A DNA stretch of 64,000 nt. It comes from Promethearchaeota archaeon. Its GTDB lineage: Archaea; Asgardarchaeota; Lokiarchaeia; Sigyniarchaeales; SOKP01. Shown in pieces: positions 49,395 to 57,947 of this stretch. The stretch spans positions 62,001-126,000 of the forward strand of contig JAHPZE010000008.1 in NCBI GenBank assembly GCA_019058365.1, read 5' to 3'. The notes under the pieces are model-generated. The model ran no database searches. It was not told the origin of the DNA and was given only the letters and a program-made list of their open reading frames with translations. The translations under genes and the position numbers were made by a program. Within the stretch, counting starts at the first letter, position 1. The number at the start of each line of letters is the position of its first letter.

Positions 49395-51840
49395 ATTTTT
49401 TTCTCCTCCTTTTTCTCATTTTCTCATCCAATTCATCTATATCAATATCTCTTTTTTTTGAACCACGTGACTGTATTATCATCATTATGAAAATCAAGAG
49501 AATAATCCCGATTGAAGCGACATTCACGAGTGTTGAAATCCATCCGGGCATTTCAAAATTTGGGATAATAGACGGTAATCCTACTTCAATAAAACCCCAA
49601 AAACTTAATAAAAATTCTACAATTATGATTTTAGCAAAATATTCATCAATCATTTTACCTAATGTTGATACTATACCTTTGCCAATTTTAACACTAGTTT
49701 TTGGGGTTAAAGGATATATGAAATTATCTTTAAAGGCTTCAATAATTTTGTAATCTTCTTTATCACTTCTGGTCGATTCTGATGGTTCTAATGTACTTGT
49801 ATATTCTACTGTAATTTTCCTTATGAAAATATTAGCAAAATCTTCAACACAGTAGCCTTCATCAATCTGAAATGTACAATCTGAATAATAAATGTATTCG
49901 GGATCATTGATCTCCTTAAATTTTTTTAATGAATGTTTTGGATTGGCTAAAATTTTTAGGAAATTTTTTGAATAAGTGAAATCTGAAAATACTAGATTGT
50001 CTTTATCCCCTCGATCATCTTCAATATCAATGTTGATGTTATTTATTAATGGAATGAAGGTTGTTGGAACCTTATTTAATACTATTAAAAATCGGATTTG
50101 AGTTTGGCTTCTATCCTTTAAAATGATGAATGGGGGATCTCCTGTTTGACCTGTTATTTCTACAAAATTAGAATCCTCAATTTTTTCACCCATTTCTGAA
50201 GTTGTTATATATAATTTGAAGCTCCATGGAATATCTGGTAATTTGAAGATCGAATTTCTAATACTATTCCAATATGCCTCATAATTTTGTTTTACTCCCA
50301 GCATAAATTCCTTTTGGGATTTCAATTTTGACTCAAACTTCATAAAAGATGGGATAAAGAAATTACCAAGCTCTCGCATATCATATTCTATTTTTTGTTC
50401 TATTTTATTTGCTAACTCAATTTTCCTTGCTTTTATTAAGCGTTTTTTTATAATATTATATAATTTATTAAGAGAGTCTAAGTTTTCAGGGCTATATTTA
50501 GCAATCTGTTTTAAATTATCTCCGTAGATCTTTCGATATAACTCTTGATCATGCATTTTTAGGAACTTTAGTTGTTGAATGAAGTGCCATACACTACCAA
50601 AATTACGTAGAATTACAATCTTGTTATATTTTGAGACAATGATATAACGATTATCGGGAGTGATTTTAATATTTTTTACAAAATTTAATCCTTTTACTTG
50701 AACCTCTTTTGTTTTGTGTTTTATATTTTCTTCATGTATATTCATGTAATAATGCATATCTATGCTTCTTATCCAGTTAAATTCATTTAAATCCCAGATT
50801 TTGATAGTATCATCTTTAGCAACTGACATCAAATAATTATCATCGGTTTGAACATCTATAGTTAGAACTGCTTCAGAATGTCCCATGAGTTCCTTCTTTT
50901 TGGTATACAAATTTGAATTGATTCTTTCCCAGATAGTTATCGTAGTGTCGGTAGAAGAAGTTGCGATCCATTTACCATTTTTGATAATGCTTATATCTGT
51001 TATTGCGCCATCATGTTCCCCTATTAATACAGCATCTGTTTCTGTCGAAATATTCCACAATTTTACCTTTCCATCTTTGGAACCCGTGATTATAAAATGT
51101 TCTTCCAAATCTCTGTTGATCGTCATTTTTGTAATCCAAACATCATTTGTCCCAATGATTTTTGTTTCTTCGTTTTTAGAAATCACTCCTGAATCATCTA
51201 TGGAAATTCTCATTTCATTTAATGTGTTATCATCAGTTTTATTTTTCCATATTGTAGTATATATGTTATTTAATACAAAATAAATATGAAGCAAACTATT
51301 CTGATTTAGATTTTTTTGAATCTTAATATCAAAAATAGATTTTGGATATTGCTTGGGGTCTTCACTTCCTCCAGTAAAGATAAATGATTTATAGTTTTTA
51401 AAATCCCATTTTCTTGTACCTGGTGTAAATTTAAAGCACCAAATGTATATATCTCCAATTATACTCCCAGCACATATTACCCACCAGTTAATATTTCCTA
51501 TTTCCACAACCGCAGAATCGATGCATAAAAGCCAATTTGTGACATTTGTAAATGCATTGTTCCTTTTGTCTGCTTGAAGGATTATTTCTGGCTTAGTTTC
51601 ACCCTCTAGTAGTTCATCGATACTCCACACAATTAAATATGGATCTTCATGTTCTTCGCATGCGGAGCAAGATATTAAGAATTTTCCATCAGGGCTTATT
51701 TCAATGTCTCTCACTTCAAGTTTATGCTGTGATAATACAGTTTCGATTGCTTTTTTAGAGATTTTTGCTTCGCTAGAGATTTTTTCGTCATTATCTTTCT
51801 TAGAAATTTTACTATCGATGGACGATGTTTCCATTTTCAT
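49381..51840 (-). CDS. Large WD40 beta-propeller protein with C-terminal membrane helices
   Basis: An 819-residue protein. Residues about 35-430 form a WD40 propeller, with clear repeats like GEHDGAITDISIIKNGKWIA (about 272-291) and GHSEAVLTIDVQTDDNYLM (about 319-337), each ending in IWERI or IWDLN-type strands. About 435-700 is a mixed domain with no clear match. Near 725-745 and 765-790 hydrophobic segments precede a very basic tail (KKRDIDIDE, KMRKRRRKKYG). It is thus a membrane-associated scaffold or sensor. The pairing with an isochorismatase-like hydrolase suggests a receptor-effector type arrangement (inference). Confidence 0.82.
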   Translation of the reverse strand: MKMETSSIDSKISKKDNDEKISSEAKISKKAIETVLSQHKLEVRDIEISPDGKFLISCSACEEHEDPYLIVWSIDELLEGETKPEIILQADKRNNAFTNVTNWLLCIDSAVVEIGNINWWVICAGSIIGDIYIWCFKFTPGTRKWDFKNYKSFIFTGGSEDPKQYPKSIFDIKIQKNLNQNSLLHIYFVLNNIYTTIWKNKTDDNTLNEMRISIDDSGVISKNEETKIIGTNDVWITKMTINRDLEEHFIITGSKDGKVKLWNISTETDAVLIGEHDGAITDISIIKNGKWIATSSTDTTITIWERINSNLYTKKKELMGHSEAVLTIDVQTDDNYLMSVAKDDTIKIWDLNEFNWIRSIDMHYYMNIHEENIKHKTKEVQVKGLNFVKNIKITPDNRYIIVSKYNKIVILRNFGSVWHFIQQLKFLKMHDQELYRKIYGDNLKQIAKYSPENLDSLNKLYNIIKKRLIKARKIELANKIEQKIEYDMRELGNFFIPSFMKFESKLKSQKEFMLGVKQNYEAYWNSIRNSIFKLPDIPWSFKLYITTSEMGEKIEDSNFVEITGQTGDPPFIILKDRSQTQIRFLIVLNKVPTTFIPLINNINIDIEDDRGDKDNLVFSDFTYSKNFLKILANPKHSLKKFKEINDPEYIYYSDCTFQIDEGYCVEDFANIFIRKITVEYTSTLEPSESTRSDKEDYKIIEAFKDNFIYPLTPKTSVKIGKGIVSTLGKMIDEYFAKIIIVEFLLSFWGFIEVGLPSIIPNFEMPGWISTLVNVASIGIILLIFIMMIIQSRGSKKRDIDIDELDEKMRKRRRKKYGSK

Positions 51841-52078
51841 TACTTTGATAAGATATATTTTGAATTATTTTATTAGATTTGTTATTATATGAAAGCAAAC
51901 ATATAAAAATTCTTAAGCTTCATTACTTCTACTAATCAATGAATAGAATCAAAATTTCAAAATTTCTAATTTTTTCTTTTTTTTATAGATTCTGAGAGTT
52001 AATCACAGTTATTATAAAAATACTTATCAAAATGTTATTATTTCTACTTTAATTCTTCAAATTTAAAAATACTTTGAA

Positions 52079-52636
52079 ATGAAAAAAATGCCAATTATAA
52101 TGCCATGTCCAAGAACTGGAAAAAAACCACAGATTCATGAGTCTGTATATATTGCACCAACTGCTGTTATCATTGGAGATGTAACAATTGGAGAATTGAG
52201 TAATATTTGGTTTGGCGCTGTTTTAAGAGGAGATTCAGGACCTATCAGGATCGATAAAAATACAAGCATCCAAGAAAATGTTACTATTCATATGGAAATG
52301 GGAACATCAGTTACTATTGGGTCAGAATGCATAATCGGGCATCATGCGATGATTCATGGGCCAATATCTATAGGAAATGGCTGTTTGATTGGTATTGGTA
52401 GCAATGTACTTCATAACACTAAAATGAATGACGGATCTATGATTGCTGCAGGTGCGGTAACTACTAATAAAGAAATACCTAGAAGACAGTTATGGGCCGG
52501 TGTACCAGCAAAATTCTTAAAAGAATTTCCAGAAGAAGAAGAATTCATTGGTAAGAAAACTTCGGGAGACTATGCGGACAGGGGTAAAAAGTTTAAAGCA
52601 TTTTTTGAGCAGAATCCAAAATATAGTCATTTATAA
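52079..52636 (+). CDS. Gamma-class carbonic anhydrase-like hexapeptide protein
   Basis: A 185-residue left-handed beta-helix protein. Hexapeptide repeats run from about residue 20 (ESVYIAPTAVIIGDVTIGEL) to about 140. Metal-binding His candidates lie at NVTIHMEMG (about 73-81) and GHHAMIHG (about 91-98), as in gamma carbonic anhydrase. RGDSGPIRID (about 54-63) is the typical Arg/Asp loop. It would hydrate CO2 if the zinc site is active, though many relatives (YrdA, PaaY type) have other uses. It ends 24 bases from the convergent E1-like gene. Confidence 0.9.
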   Translation: MKKMPIIMPCPRTGKKPQIHESVYIAPTAVIIGDVTIGELSNIWFGAVLRGDSGPIRIDKNTSIQENVTIHMEMGTSVTIGSECIIGHHAMIHGPISIGNGCLIGIGSNVLHNTKMNDGSMIAAGAVTTNKEIPRRQLWAGVPAKFLKEFPEEEEFIGKKTSGDYADRGKKFKAFFEQNPKYSHL

Positions 52637-52660
52637 AAAATGAGTTAATACTCTATTTTC

Positions 52661-53401
52661 TCATCCTGAACAGATACACTTTTCACTTTTAACAATTTCG
52701 ATTATATTGAATCTTAAATCTATAAGATTAACCATTAGAATTTTATTTTCCAAGTTTGGAAGCCCTAAAGCCGTTTTTATTACTTCTAACGCTTCCAATG
52801 TTCCCAAAATTCCTGGAGTAACCCCAATTACGGGTAAGGGACCCTCATTTGGGGGAGTTTCAAGTGGTTTAGGAAAAACACATTGATAACAAGCTGTTTC
52901 TTTTGGATTGATAGTAATAATTTGACCGTAAAAATCCTTTATTCCAGCAATCACACATCGTAAATTACTCTCAATAGCAATTTTATTAACCAAAAATTTT
53001 GTTTTAAAGTTATCACTGCAATCTACTATAAAATCATAATTTTTCTCCTTAAGATATTTCTGAATGGAATCCTCATCAACATAGTCTTTATAAGTGTTAA
53101 TTTTAACGTCTGAATTAAGTTTCGATAATACTTCTTTTGCCGATTTTACCTTATCCTCTCTAATTTGGGTTTCATTGTAAAGGATTTGCCTTTGCAAATT
53201 TGAGATATCTACAACATCATTATCAATTATGGTTAACTCGTTTATTCCTGCAGCTGTGAGGTATAAAGCAAATGGTGAGCCTAAACCTCCCGCTCCAATT
53301 TGTAGAACTTTAATTTTTGATAATTTTTCTTGACCTTCCTCTCCAATTACAGGAGATATAATTTGTCTTGAGTATCTTGCTTTTTGTTTTTCACTTAAAA
53401 T
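52661..53401 (-). CDS. E1-like adenylating enzyme, MoeB/ThiF/HesA family (AUU start)
   Basis: A 246-residue enzyme that activates ubiquitin-like or sulfur-carrier proteins by C-terminal adenylation. It has YSRQIISPVIGEEGQEKL (10-27), the ATP loop QIGAGGLGSP (34-43), TIIDND (57-62) and SNLQRQILY (67-75). The zinc motif reads CYQC, with a CIC near the end rather than a second CxxC. The classic catalytic Cys loop is replaced by PVIGVTPGILGTLEALE, as in HesA-type proteins. TTG 53197 would remove the ATP loop. ATT 53401 follows GTGAT by 5 bases and lies 6 bases past the stop of the roadblock gene, so AUU initiation is inferred. Confidence 0.88.
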   Translation of the reverse strand: MLSEKQKARYSRQIISPVIGEEGQEKLSKIKVLQIGAGGLGSPFALYLTAAGINELTIIDNDVVDISNLQRQILYNETQIREDKVKSAKEVLSKLNSDVKINTYKDYVDEDSIQKYLKEKNYDFIVDCSDNFKTKFLVNKIAIESNLRCVIAGIKDFYGQIITINPKETACYQCVFPKPLETPPNEGPLPVIGVTPGILGTLEALEVIKTALGLPNLENKILMVNLIDLRFNIIEIVKSEKCICSG

Positions 53402-53407
53402 ATTACA

Positions 53408-53791
53408 TCACTTTTGTATAATTTTTTTTATATTTGATACAAATTCTTCAATCTCGATGAGGATCAAACCTAAATCTACATTTAAGTCAATTAAAGAAAC
53501 TAAAATTGTATTAGGATCTACCTCTACAACTATAAACTGATAATCTTGATATTCCACAGTTAAATTCTTTATTTGATTAAATTCTAAACTTGAAGTAGCG
53601 GTTTCAATTGCTTCAAACATAGTTGCTGCAAGTGCTCCAAATCGTCTTTCATCAATTTCTCTTGGTAATCTTGAAGAAATAAGTAATCCATTACGATTTA
53701 CTAGAGCAGTACCGATAATATCACTAAATTTTTCTAATCTCTCAAGTTCTTCATTGAGATTTTTAGACATTAATTCATTCTTAGAGCTCAT
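53408..53791 (-). CDS. Roadblock/LC7 domain protein
   Basis: A 127-residue protein with the roadblock pattern: helix (LERLEKFSDI), strand IIGTALVNRNGLLISSRL (about 25-42), long helix (RRFGALAATMFEAIETATSS) and strands ending in FIVVEVDPNTILVSLIDL (about 84-101) plus a C-terminal helix. Family members regulate small GTPases (MglB-like) and other NTPases. Its TGA stop overlaps the GTGAT ribosome-binding site of the E1-like gene, so the pair is likely co-translated. A functional link between roadblock and ubiquitin-like activation is not proven. Confidence 0.92.
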   Translation of the reverse strand: MSSKNELMSKNLNEELERLEKFSDIIGTALVNRNGLLISSRLPREIDERRFGALAATMFEAIETATSSLEFNQIKNLTVEYQDYQFIVVEVDPNTILVSLIDLNVDLGLILIEIEEFVSNIKKIIQK

Positions 53792-53946
53792 TTTTAGAGT
53801 AAAATTAGATATTCTGAGAAAATTTGATTTAAATGGAATTTAAACTAAAAGCCTTAAAGTTAGAAAATTAGGCAATTATATTTATAATTTTAGAATTGAA
53901 TTATCCTCAACAAAATGAATTATCTAATTATTAAGTAATAAGATTT

Positions 53947-54147
53947 CTATCTATAGAAGGACTTCTTTCCATTAAAACTTCGATATCTGTTGCGAAAACC
54001 TGGTTGTCTGAGTTTGGCTGTATGTCCAAAACCACAACTGGCACAAAATCCTTTTCGGCGGTGATAAGAGTGTTTTCCACATCGTCGGCAAGTTTTATGA
54101 CTTGCTGCTTTATTCTTCTTTCCCTTACTAGGTGTTCCTTTTCCCAT
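53947..54147 (-). CDS. rpl37e: Ribosomal protein eL37 (L37e)
   Basis: A 66-residue large-subunit protein. [30 protein letters not shown] and CGFG include the CxxC...CxxC zinc ribbon (CRRC and CASC). A longer start (TTG 54153) is less likely: GATGAT lies exactly 5 bases before ATG 54147. It follows LSm in the conserved archaeal order and likely shares its transcript. It is a good taxonomic marker for Archaea. Confidence 0.97.
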   Translation of the reverse strand: MGKGTPSKGKKNKAASHKTCRRCGKHSYHRRKGFCASCGFGHTAKLRQPGFRNRYRSFNGKKSFYR

Positions 54148-54164
54148 TTCCAATCATCTCTTAT

Positions 54165-54473
54165 CTATATATCTTCAATCTCTTCTCTATGCATTAATTT
54201 CTCCTCATTATCTTGAGCGAAAATTAATTTCTCTCGATCTTGACCAATGAAAATTATACTACCGCCTCGTATAAAAACTTCCCCTAAATCTTTACTTCTC
54301 TTCCCACCTCGACCAAAATAGATTTCTTTAGCATCTTTAACTATTAGATTCATGTAATTATCAAATTTAATAAGCTTCCCTGTTAAGTACGTATTCCAGA
54401 TTTTTAATTTAATACGAACCTCTGGTTTTAAAATAGCTTTACTTAGTGTACGTGATATGGTGGGTTGAGACAT
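54165..54473 (-). CDS. Archaeal LSm (Sm-like) RNA-binding protein
   Basis: A 102-residue Sm-fold protein, with a C-terminal extension of about 25 residues compared with the usual 72-80. The Sm1 region shows VRIKLKIWNTYLTGKLIKFD (about 19-38) and YMNLIVKDA (about 40-48), and Sm2 shows FIRGGSIIFI (about 67-76, the RG...G element). Such rings bind U-rich RNA. It is followed by eL37, the conserved archaeal pair. Its acidic C-terminus (EEIEDI) is unusual. Confidence 0.95.
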   Translation of the reverse strand: MSQPTISRTLSKAILKPEVRIKLKIWNTYLTGKLIKFDNYMNLIVKDAKEIYFGRGGKRSKDLGEVFIRGGSIIFIGQDREKLIFAQDNEEKLMHREEIEDI

Positions 54474-54605
54474 GAATTTAAAATCATCTCAAAATTATTC
54501 TTTGATACTTATTGAATAGAAGGGTTAAATAAATATTTTTTTAAATATTTCAAGATTTAGAACTATAGGATTTTAAGATAATATTTTAATTTGCGTTGGG
54601 TAAAT

Positions 54606-55643
54606 ATGATAAAAATCGCTTATTTTGATGCTTCTGTAGAAACTCCAGAAGAGATCATTCTTGCTGGTGATATGACCCCAATTCGACTGTTTGGAAATCC
54701 AACAATAGGAATAGATAAAGCAAATGAACACGTACCTCCAAATCATTGTGTTTGGGCAAGAAATATACTCCAACAAGCTATAGAAGGGTTTAAAGACGAT
54801 TTCCAGGGTATAATCACTTCTCACGGGTGTGATTGCACTAATCGCGAATTCGATATATGGTTAGAATGTATAGATTTACCATTTTTATTCTTTCTGAATG
54901 TTCCATTGAAAAGAAATGAAATAGCTTTAAAATTCTTTATTGATGATATGAAAGAATTGATTTCTCAGTTAGAAGAAACGTTTAATATAAATATTACCTC
55001 CGAGAAAATAAGTAAAGCTATCAAAAAGATGAACCAAATCAGGGATTTATTGAGAGATATTTCAGAATATAGAATAAAAATGACTTTAAAAGGTTCTGAA
55101 TTTCATGCGTTAGTTAAGGGAGTACAACAAATGGATAAAGATAAAGCTTTAAATATGCTGGAAACGAAGCTTAAGCAGTTAAAGACAAATAAACCATTTT
55201 TGGATAAAAACTTAAAGAAAGTTTTGTTAACAGGTTCAGTAATAGATGATACAGAGTTCATTAGATTTCTTGAAAAGCTCGGATTTCAAATTATAATAGA
55301 TGATTTATGTATCGGAACTAAATATTTTTGGGATAATGTAGATGAAACTGAAGACCCTATTTATGCTCTAGCCAAATATCATTTAAATAAGCCTATATAT
55401 TCTACAAAATTTCCTTCATATAAAAGGTTTGAAACACTTAATTTCTTGGCGAAAAAATATAATGTTGATGGTGTCATAAATATTGCTCAAAAATTTTGTG
55501 AACCAATCCTATATTCACATCCATATTTTAGTAAAAAATTTAAAGAATTAGAAATTCCATATTTGTTTGTTGAAATGGAATATAATAGAGAATCATATAA
55601 ACAATTAGCAACGAGATTTGAAGCATTTGCAGAAATAATTTAG
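54606..55643 (+). CDS. 2-hydroxyacyl-CoA dehydratase subunit (HgdB/BcrC-like)
   Basis: About 345 residues from ATG 54606 (an upstream TTG at 54591 adds only five residues). The family pattern is seen in GIITSHGCDCTNREFDIWL (about 77-95, Cys for the [4Fe-4S] cluster), DDLCIGTKYFWDN (about 231-243) and NIAQKFCEPILYSHPYFSKK (about 294-313). It ends 15 bases before the partner subunit. These proteins dehydrate 2-hydroxyacyl-CoA or reduce aryl-CoA after ATP-driven electron activation. No activase is next to it, so the one at 35102 may serve. Confidence 0.87.
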   Translation: MIKIAYFDASVETPEEIILAGDMTPIRLFGNPTIGIDKANEHVPPNHCVWARNILQQAIEGFKDDFQGIITSHGCDCTNREFDIWLECIDLPFLFFLNVPLKRNEIALKFFIDDMKELISQLEETFNINITSEKISKAIKKMNQIRDLLRDISEYRIKMTLKGSEFHALVKGVQQMDKDKALNMLETKLKQLKTNKPFLDKNLKKVLLTGSVIDDTEFIRFLEKLGFQIIIDDLCIGTKYFWDNVDETEDPIYALAKYHLNKPIYSTKFPSYKRFETLNFLAKKYNVDGVINIAQKFCEPILYSHPYFSKKFKELEIPYLFVEMEYNRESYKQLATRFEAFAEII

Positions 55644-55658
55644 AGGGTGTAAGGAAAA

Positions 55659-56918
55659 TTGTCAAAAGTAAAAAAAAGTGGTAAGATGTTAAATGCAACA
55701 AATAAATTAAAGAACGAGATGGGAAGGCATTTTTTAGCAATTGAACAAGCTTACAGAGATGGTAAGCCTACCGCTTGGGCAACAGCAGGTACACCCGTCG
55801 AATTCTTATATACTATGGATGTACAACCAATGTTACCGGAAAATTCAGCAACCATTTCGGCAGCTTTAAAGAAATCTCAAAACTTTATAGAAATCGCAGA
55901 AGATGAAGGATATTCTTATGATCTTTGTTCATATTTCAAAACTAATGTTGGTGCTGTAGTAAGTCAGGCAGAAATGAGTGTAGGTGGAACAAGAAAACCA
56001 TCTTTTATGTTATCCAGTGACGTAATTTGTGATACTCATGTTAATTGGTTTCAAGTACAAGCAGAAAGATTCAATGTTCCTCATTTTACTATTGATGTCC
56101 CTCATGTCGTAAGTAATACAACCAACAGACAACGAGAATATTTTAAGAAATATATAATTGAACAGCTTTGGGAATTATTAGATTTTATTACAGAGGTAAC
56201 TGGTCACGAATATAATCCGGAAAAGGGAAAAGAGGTCGCAATAAATTCTTTTGAAATGGGAAAGATTTGGCAAGATGTTTTTGAGTTAAGAAAAAATATT
56301 CCTTGTCCTGTATCTACAAGAGATACATTTGGAGGATTATTTCCTTTGTTTACGATGACTGGATTAAAATCTCCTATAAAATTGTATAAAAGAATGTATA
56401 AAGAAGCAAAAGAACGTGTAGATAATGGAATTGGAGCATTAGAACAAGAAGATTTCAGGTTAATGTTTGAAGGTATCCCTTTTTGGTATAATTTAAAATT
56501 CTTTTCAAACTTAGAACGATGGAATGCAATTATTGTTTATGAACCTTATGTTTATGCTTTCACGAAATACACAAACCCAAATGTCACAAAAGAGATGGTT
56601 GTTAACAAACCTGTTGAAACAATGGCTGAATTAGTGTTAAGTTTTTGGTATATTTATGATTTAAAAACAAGGGTAGAAATGTTCAAAGAAACAGTAAAAG
56701 ATTGGAAAATAGATGGTGTTATACTACATGATAACCTATCATGCCGCCCCAACGCATGTGGAATGTATGATTTAAAGCGTAAATTAATGGATGAAGCAGA
56801 TATTCCTTCTCTTGTTATTACTAGTGATATGAATGACCCACGTAAGATGAACGAAACACAAGTTCTCAATCAAATCGAAAGTTTTGTAGAAATTCTTAGA
56901 AAAAGAAAGAAAAGATGA
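55659..56918 (+). CDS. 2-hydroxyacyl-CoA dehydratase subunit (HgdA/BcrB-like)
   Basis: A 419-residue protein with a TTG start after GTAAGGAAAA. AWATAGTPVEFLYTMDVQPM (about 39-58) is the CoA-ester site opening. Cysteines of the iron-sulfur cluster appear in YSYDLCSYFKTN (about 84-95), SDVICDTHVNW (about 123-133) and HDNLSCRPNACGMYDLK (about 360-376). It pairs with the previous gene as the two-subunit catalytic core. Substrate (hydroxyglutaryl-, lactoyl-, phenyllactyl- or benzoyl-type CoA) cannot be told by eye. Confidence 0.88.
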   Translation: MSKVKKSGKMLNATNKLKNEMGRHFLAIEQAYRDGKPTAWATAGTPVEFLYTMDVQPMLPENSATISAALKKSQNFIEIAEDEGYSYDLCSYFKTNVGAVVSQAEMSVGGTRKPSFMLSSDVICDTHVNWFQVQAERFNVPHFTIDVPHVVSNTTNRQREYFKKYIIEQLWELLDFITEVTGHEYNPEKGKEVAINSFEMGKIWQDVFELRKNIPCPVSTRDTFGGLFPLFTMTGLKSPIKLYKRMYKEAKERVDNGIGALEQEDFRLMFEGIPFWYNLKFFSNLERWNAIIVYEPYVYAFTKYTNPNVTKEMVVNKPVETMAELVLSFWYIYDLKTRVEMFKETVKDWKIDGVILHDNLSCRPNACGMYDLKRKLMDEADIPSLVITSDMNDPRKMNETQVLNQIESFVEILRKRKKR

Positions 56919-56922
56919 AATA

Positions 56923-57267
56923 TCAGTTTGCAATTTTGACATGTGCATTGGGGGTAATGATTAAATAATTATCTCCTAACCTTCCCATACTACCACCATT
57001 TTCTCGTAGAAAGGACTTTAAATCCTCTATTCGTCTTTTAAGCTCTGAAACATCAACATTCTCAAGAACTTCTTTTGCATTAATAATCAATATTTTTCTT
57101 TTTAGTAATTGGTTCTTTATATCTTCTACTTGGTTAAGATTTGTGAAATCATATTTTCTTATTATAAAATTATGAAGTAATGAAGAATATTCTTTAGAAA
57201 AACCCATTGTTTCTTGTGGAGAGCCTAATAGCTCATTGTCTTCCTTTTTTCCCCAAAGTTTACCCAT
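56923..57267 (-). CDS. sepF: SepF-like cell division protein
   Basis: A 114-residue protein. The C-terminal SepF core is visible: TNLNQVEDIKNQLLKRKILI (about 42-61), then VSELKRRIEDLKSFLRENGG (about 73-92) and SMGRLGDNYLIITP (about 93-106). An N-terminal short segment (MGKLWGKKE) could be a membrane-binding helix. SepF anchors FtsZ in archaea that divide with FtsZ, and it forms rings or dimers. GAGGT lies 7 bases before ATG 57267. It converges with the dehydratase gene. Confidence 0.85.
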   Translation of the reverse strand: MGKLWGKKEDNELLGSPQETMGFSKEYSSLLHNFIIRKYDFTNLNQVEDIKNQLLKRKILIINAKEVLENVDVSELKRRIEDLKSFLRENGGSMGRLGDNYLIITPNAHVKIAN

Positions 57268-57380
57268 ATATATAACCTCAATATTTTTTTCTGGAAGGAG
57301 TCTAAAATTCTTATATTCAGTGTATTAATAATCTCTAATAAACATAAATAGAAGAAATATCCAGACGAATATCCAAATAA

Positions 57381-57420
57381 TATTTTAAATATGGATCTTA
57401 TTTTTTAAATATGGATCTTA
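57381..57420. repeat. 20-bp tandem duplication creating two start codons
   Basis: A 20-base unit (TATTTTAAATATGGATCTTA at 57381-57400) is repeated at 57401-57420 with one base changed. Each copy contains ATGGATCTTAT. The first ATG (57391) gives MDLIF and stops at TAA 57406-57408. The second (57411) starts the nitroreductase. Confidence 0.85.
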
Positions 57421-57947
57421 TTAAAAATGATTTTATCGAGTTTATTAAACAGAGAAAAAGCACTAGGAGCTTCATCTATCAGAAAATTGATAAAGAAACA
57501 ATTTTAAATATATTGGAAGGCGCTCGATGGGCACCTTCTGGAAATAATAGTCAACCTTGGCGAGTATGCATAGTTATTCATCCCACTGTTAAAAGAATGC
57601 TTTCGGAGCTCTCTAAATATGGAGGTATTATCGAAGATGCTTATGTTAATTTAGTGATATTCTTGGATCTTGAAAGAGGGTATGATAGAGTAAAAGATAT
57701 TCAAGCTATTGGAGCATTCATGGAAAATCTTCTGTTGGGGATTCATGCACAAGAGGATATTGGGGGTGCATGGATCGGAGAAATTTTAGATCGAAAAGAA
57801 GAAGTTAATGAGATTTTTAAACTTCCAATAAACAAGTTTGAGTTAATGGGCATTATTGCTATTGGGCATATTGATGAAGCTCGAGAAAAAGTACATGCTA
57901 AAGAAAGAGAGAGACGTCCATTAGACGAGTTTGTTGAATGGTATTAA
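57411..57947 (+). CDS. Nitroreductase-family flavoprotein
   Basis: A 178-residue FMN-binding reductase. FIKQRKSTRSFIYQKIDKET (about 11-30; RxSxRxF), GARWAPSGNNSQPWRVCIV (about 37-55; phosphate-binding Ser/Asn), and IGAFMENLLLGIHAQEDIGG (about 101-120) are typical. The C-terminal GIIAIGHIDE and a basic RERRPLDEFV end it. These enzymes transfer two electrons from NAD(P)H to quinones, nitro compounds or cofactors. It starts at the second copy of a tandem duplication. Confidence 0.92.
   Translation: MDLIKNDFIEFIKQRKSTRSFIYQKIDKETILNILEGARWAPSGNNSQPWRVCIVIHPTVKRMLSELSKYGGIIEDAYVNLVIFLDLERGYDRVKDIQAIGAFMENLLLGIHAQEDIGGAWIGEILDRKEEVNEIFKLPINKFELMGIIAIGHIDEAREKVHAKERERRPLDEFVEWY

Noticed and set aside
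52661..53197. Truncated MoeB-like pseudogene
   Set aside because: The upstream sequence continues in the same frame with an intact ATP loop up to ATT 53401, so the gene is whole and only lacks a canonical start.
54147..54153. Longer eL37 starting at TTG 54153
   Set aside because: The GATGAT site is exactly 5 bases before ATG 54147, and eL37 proteins begin with MGKGTPS-like sequence.
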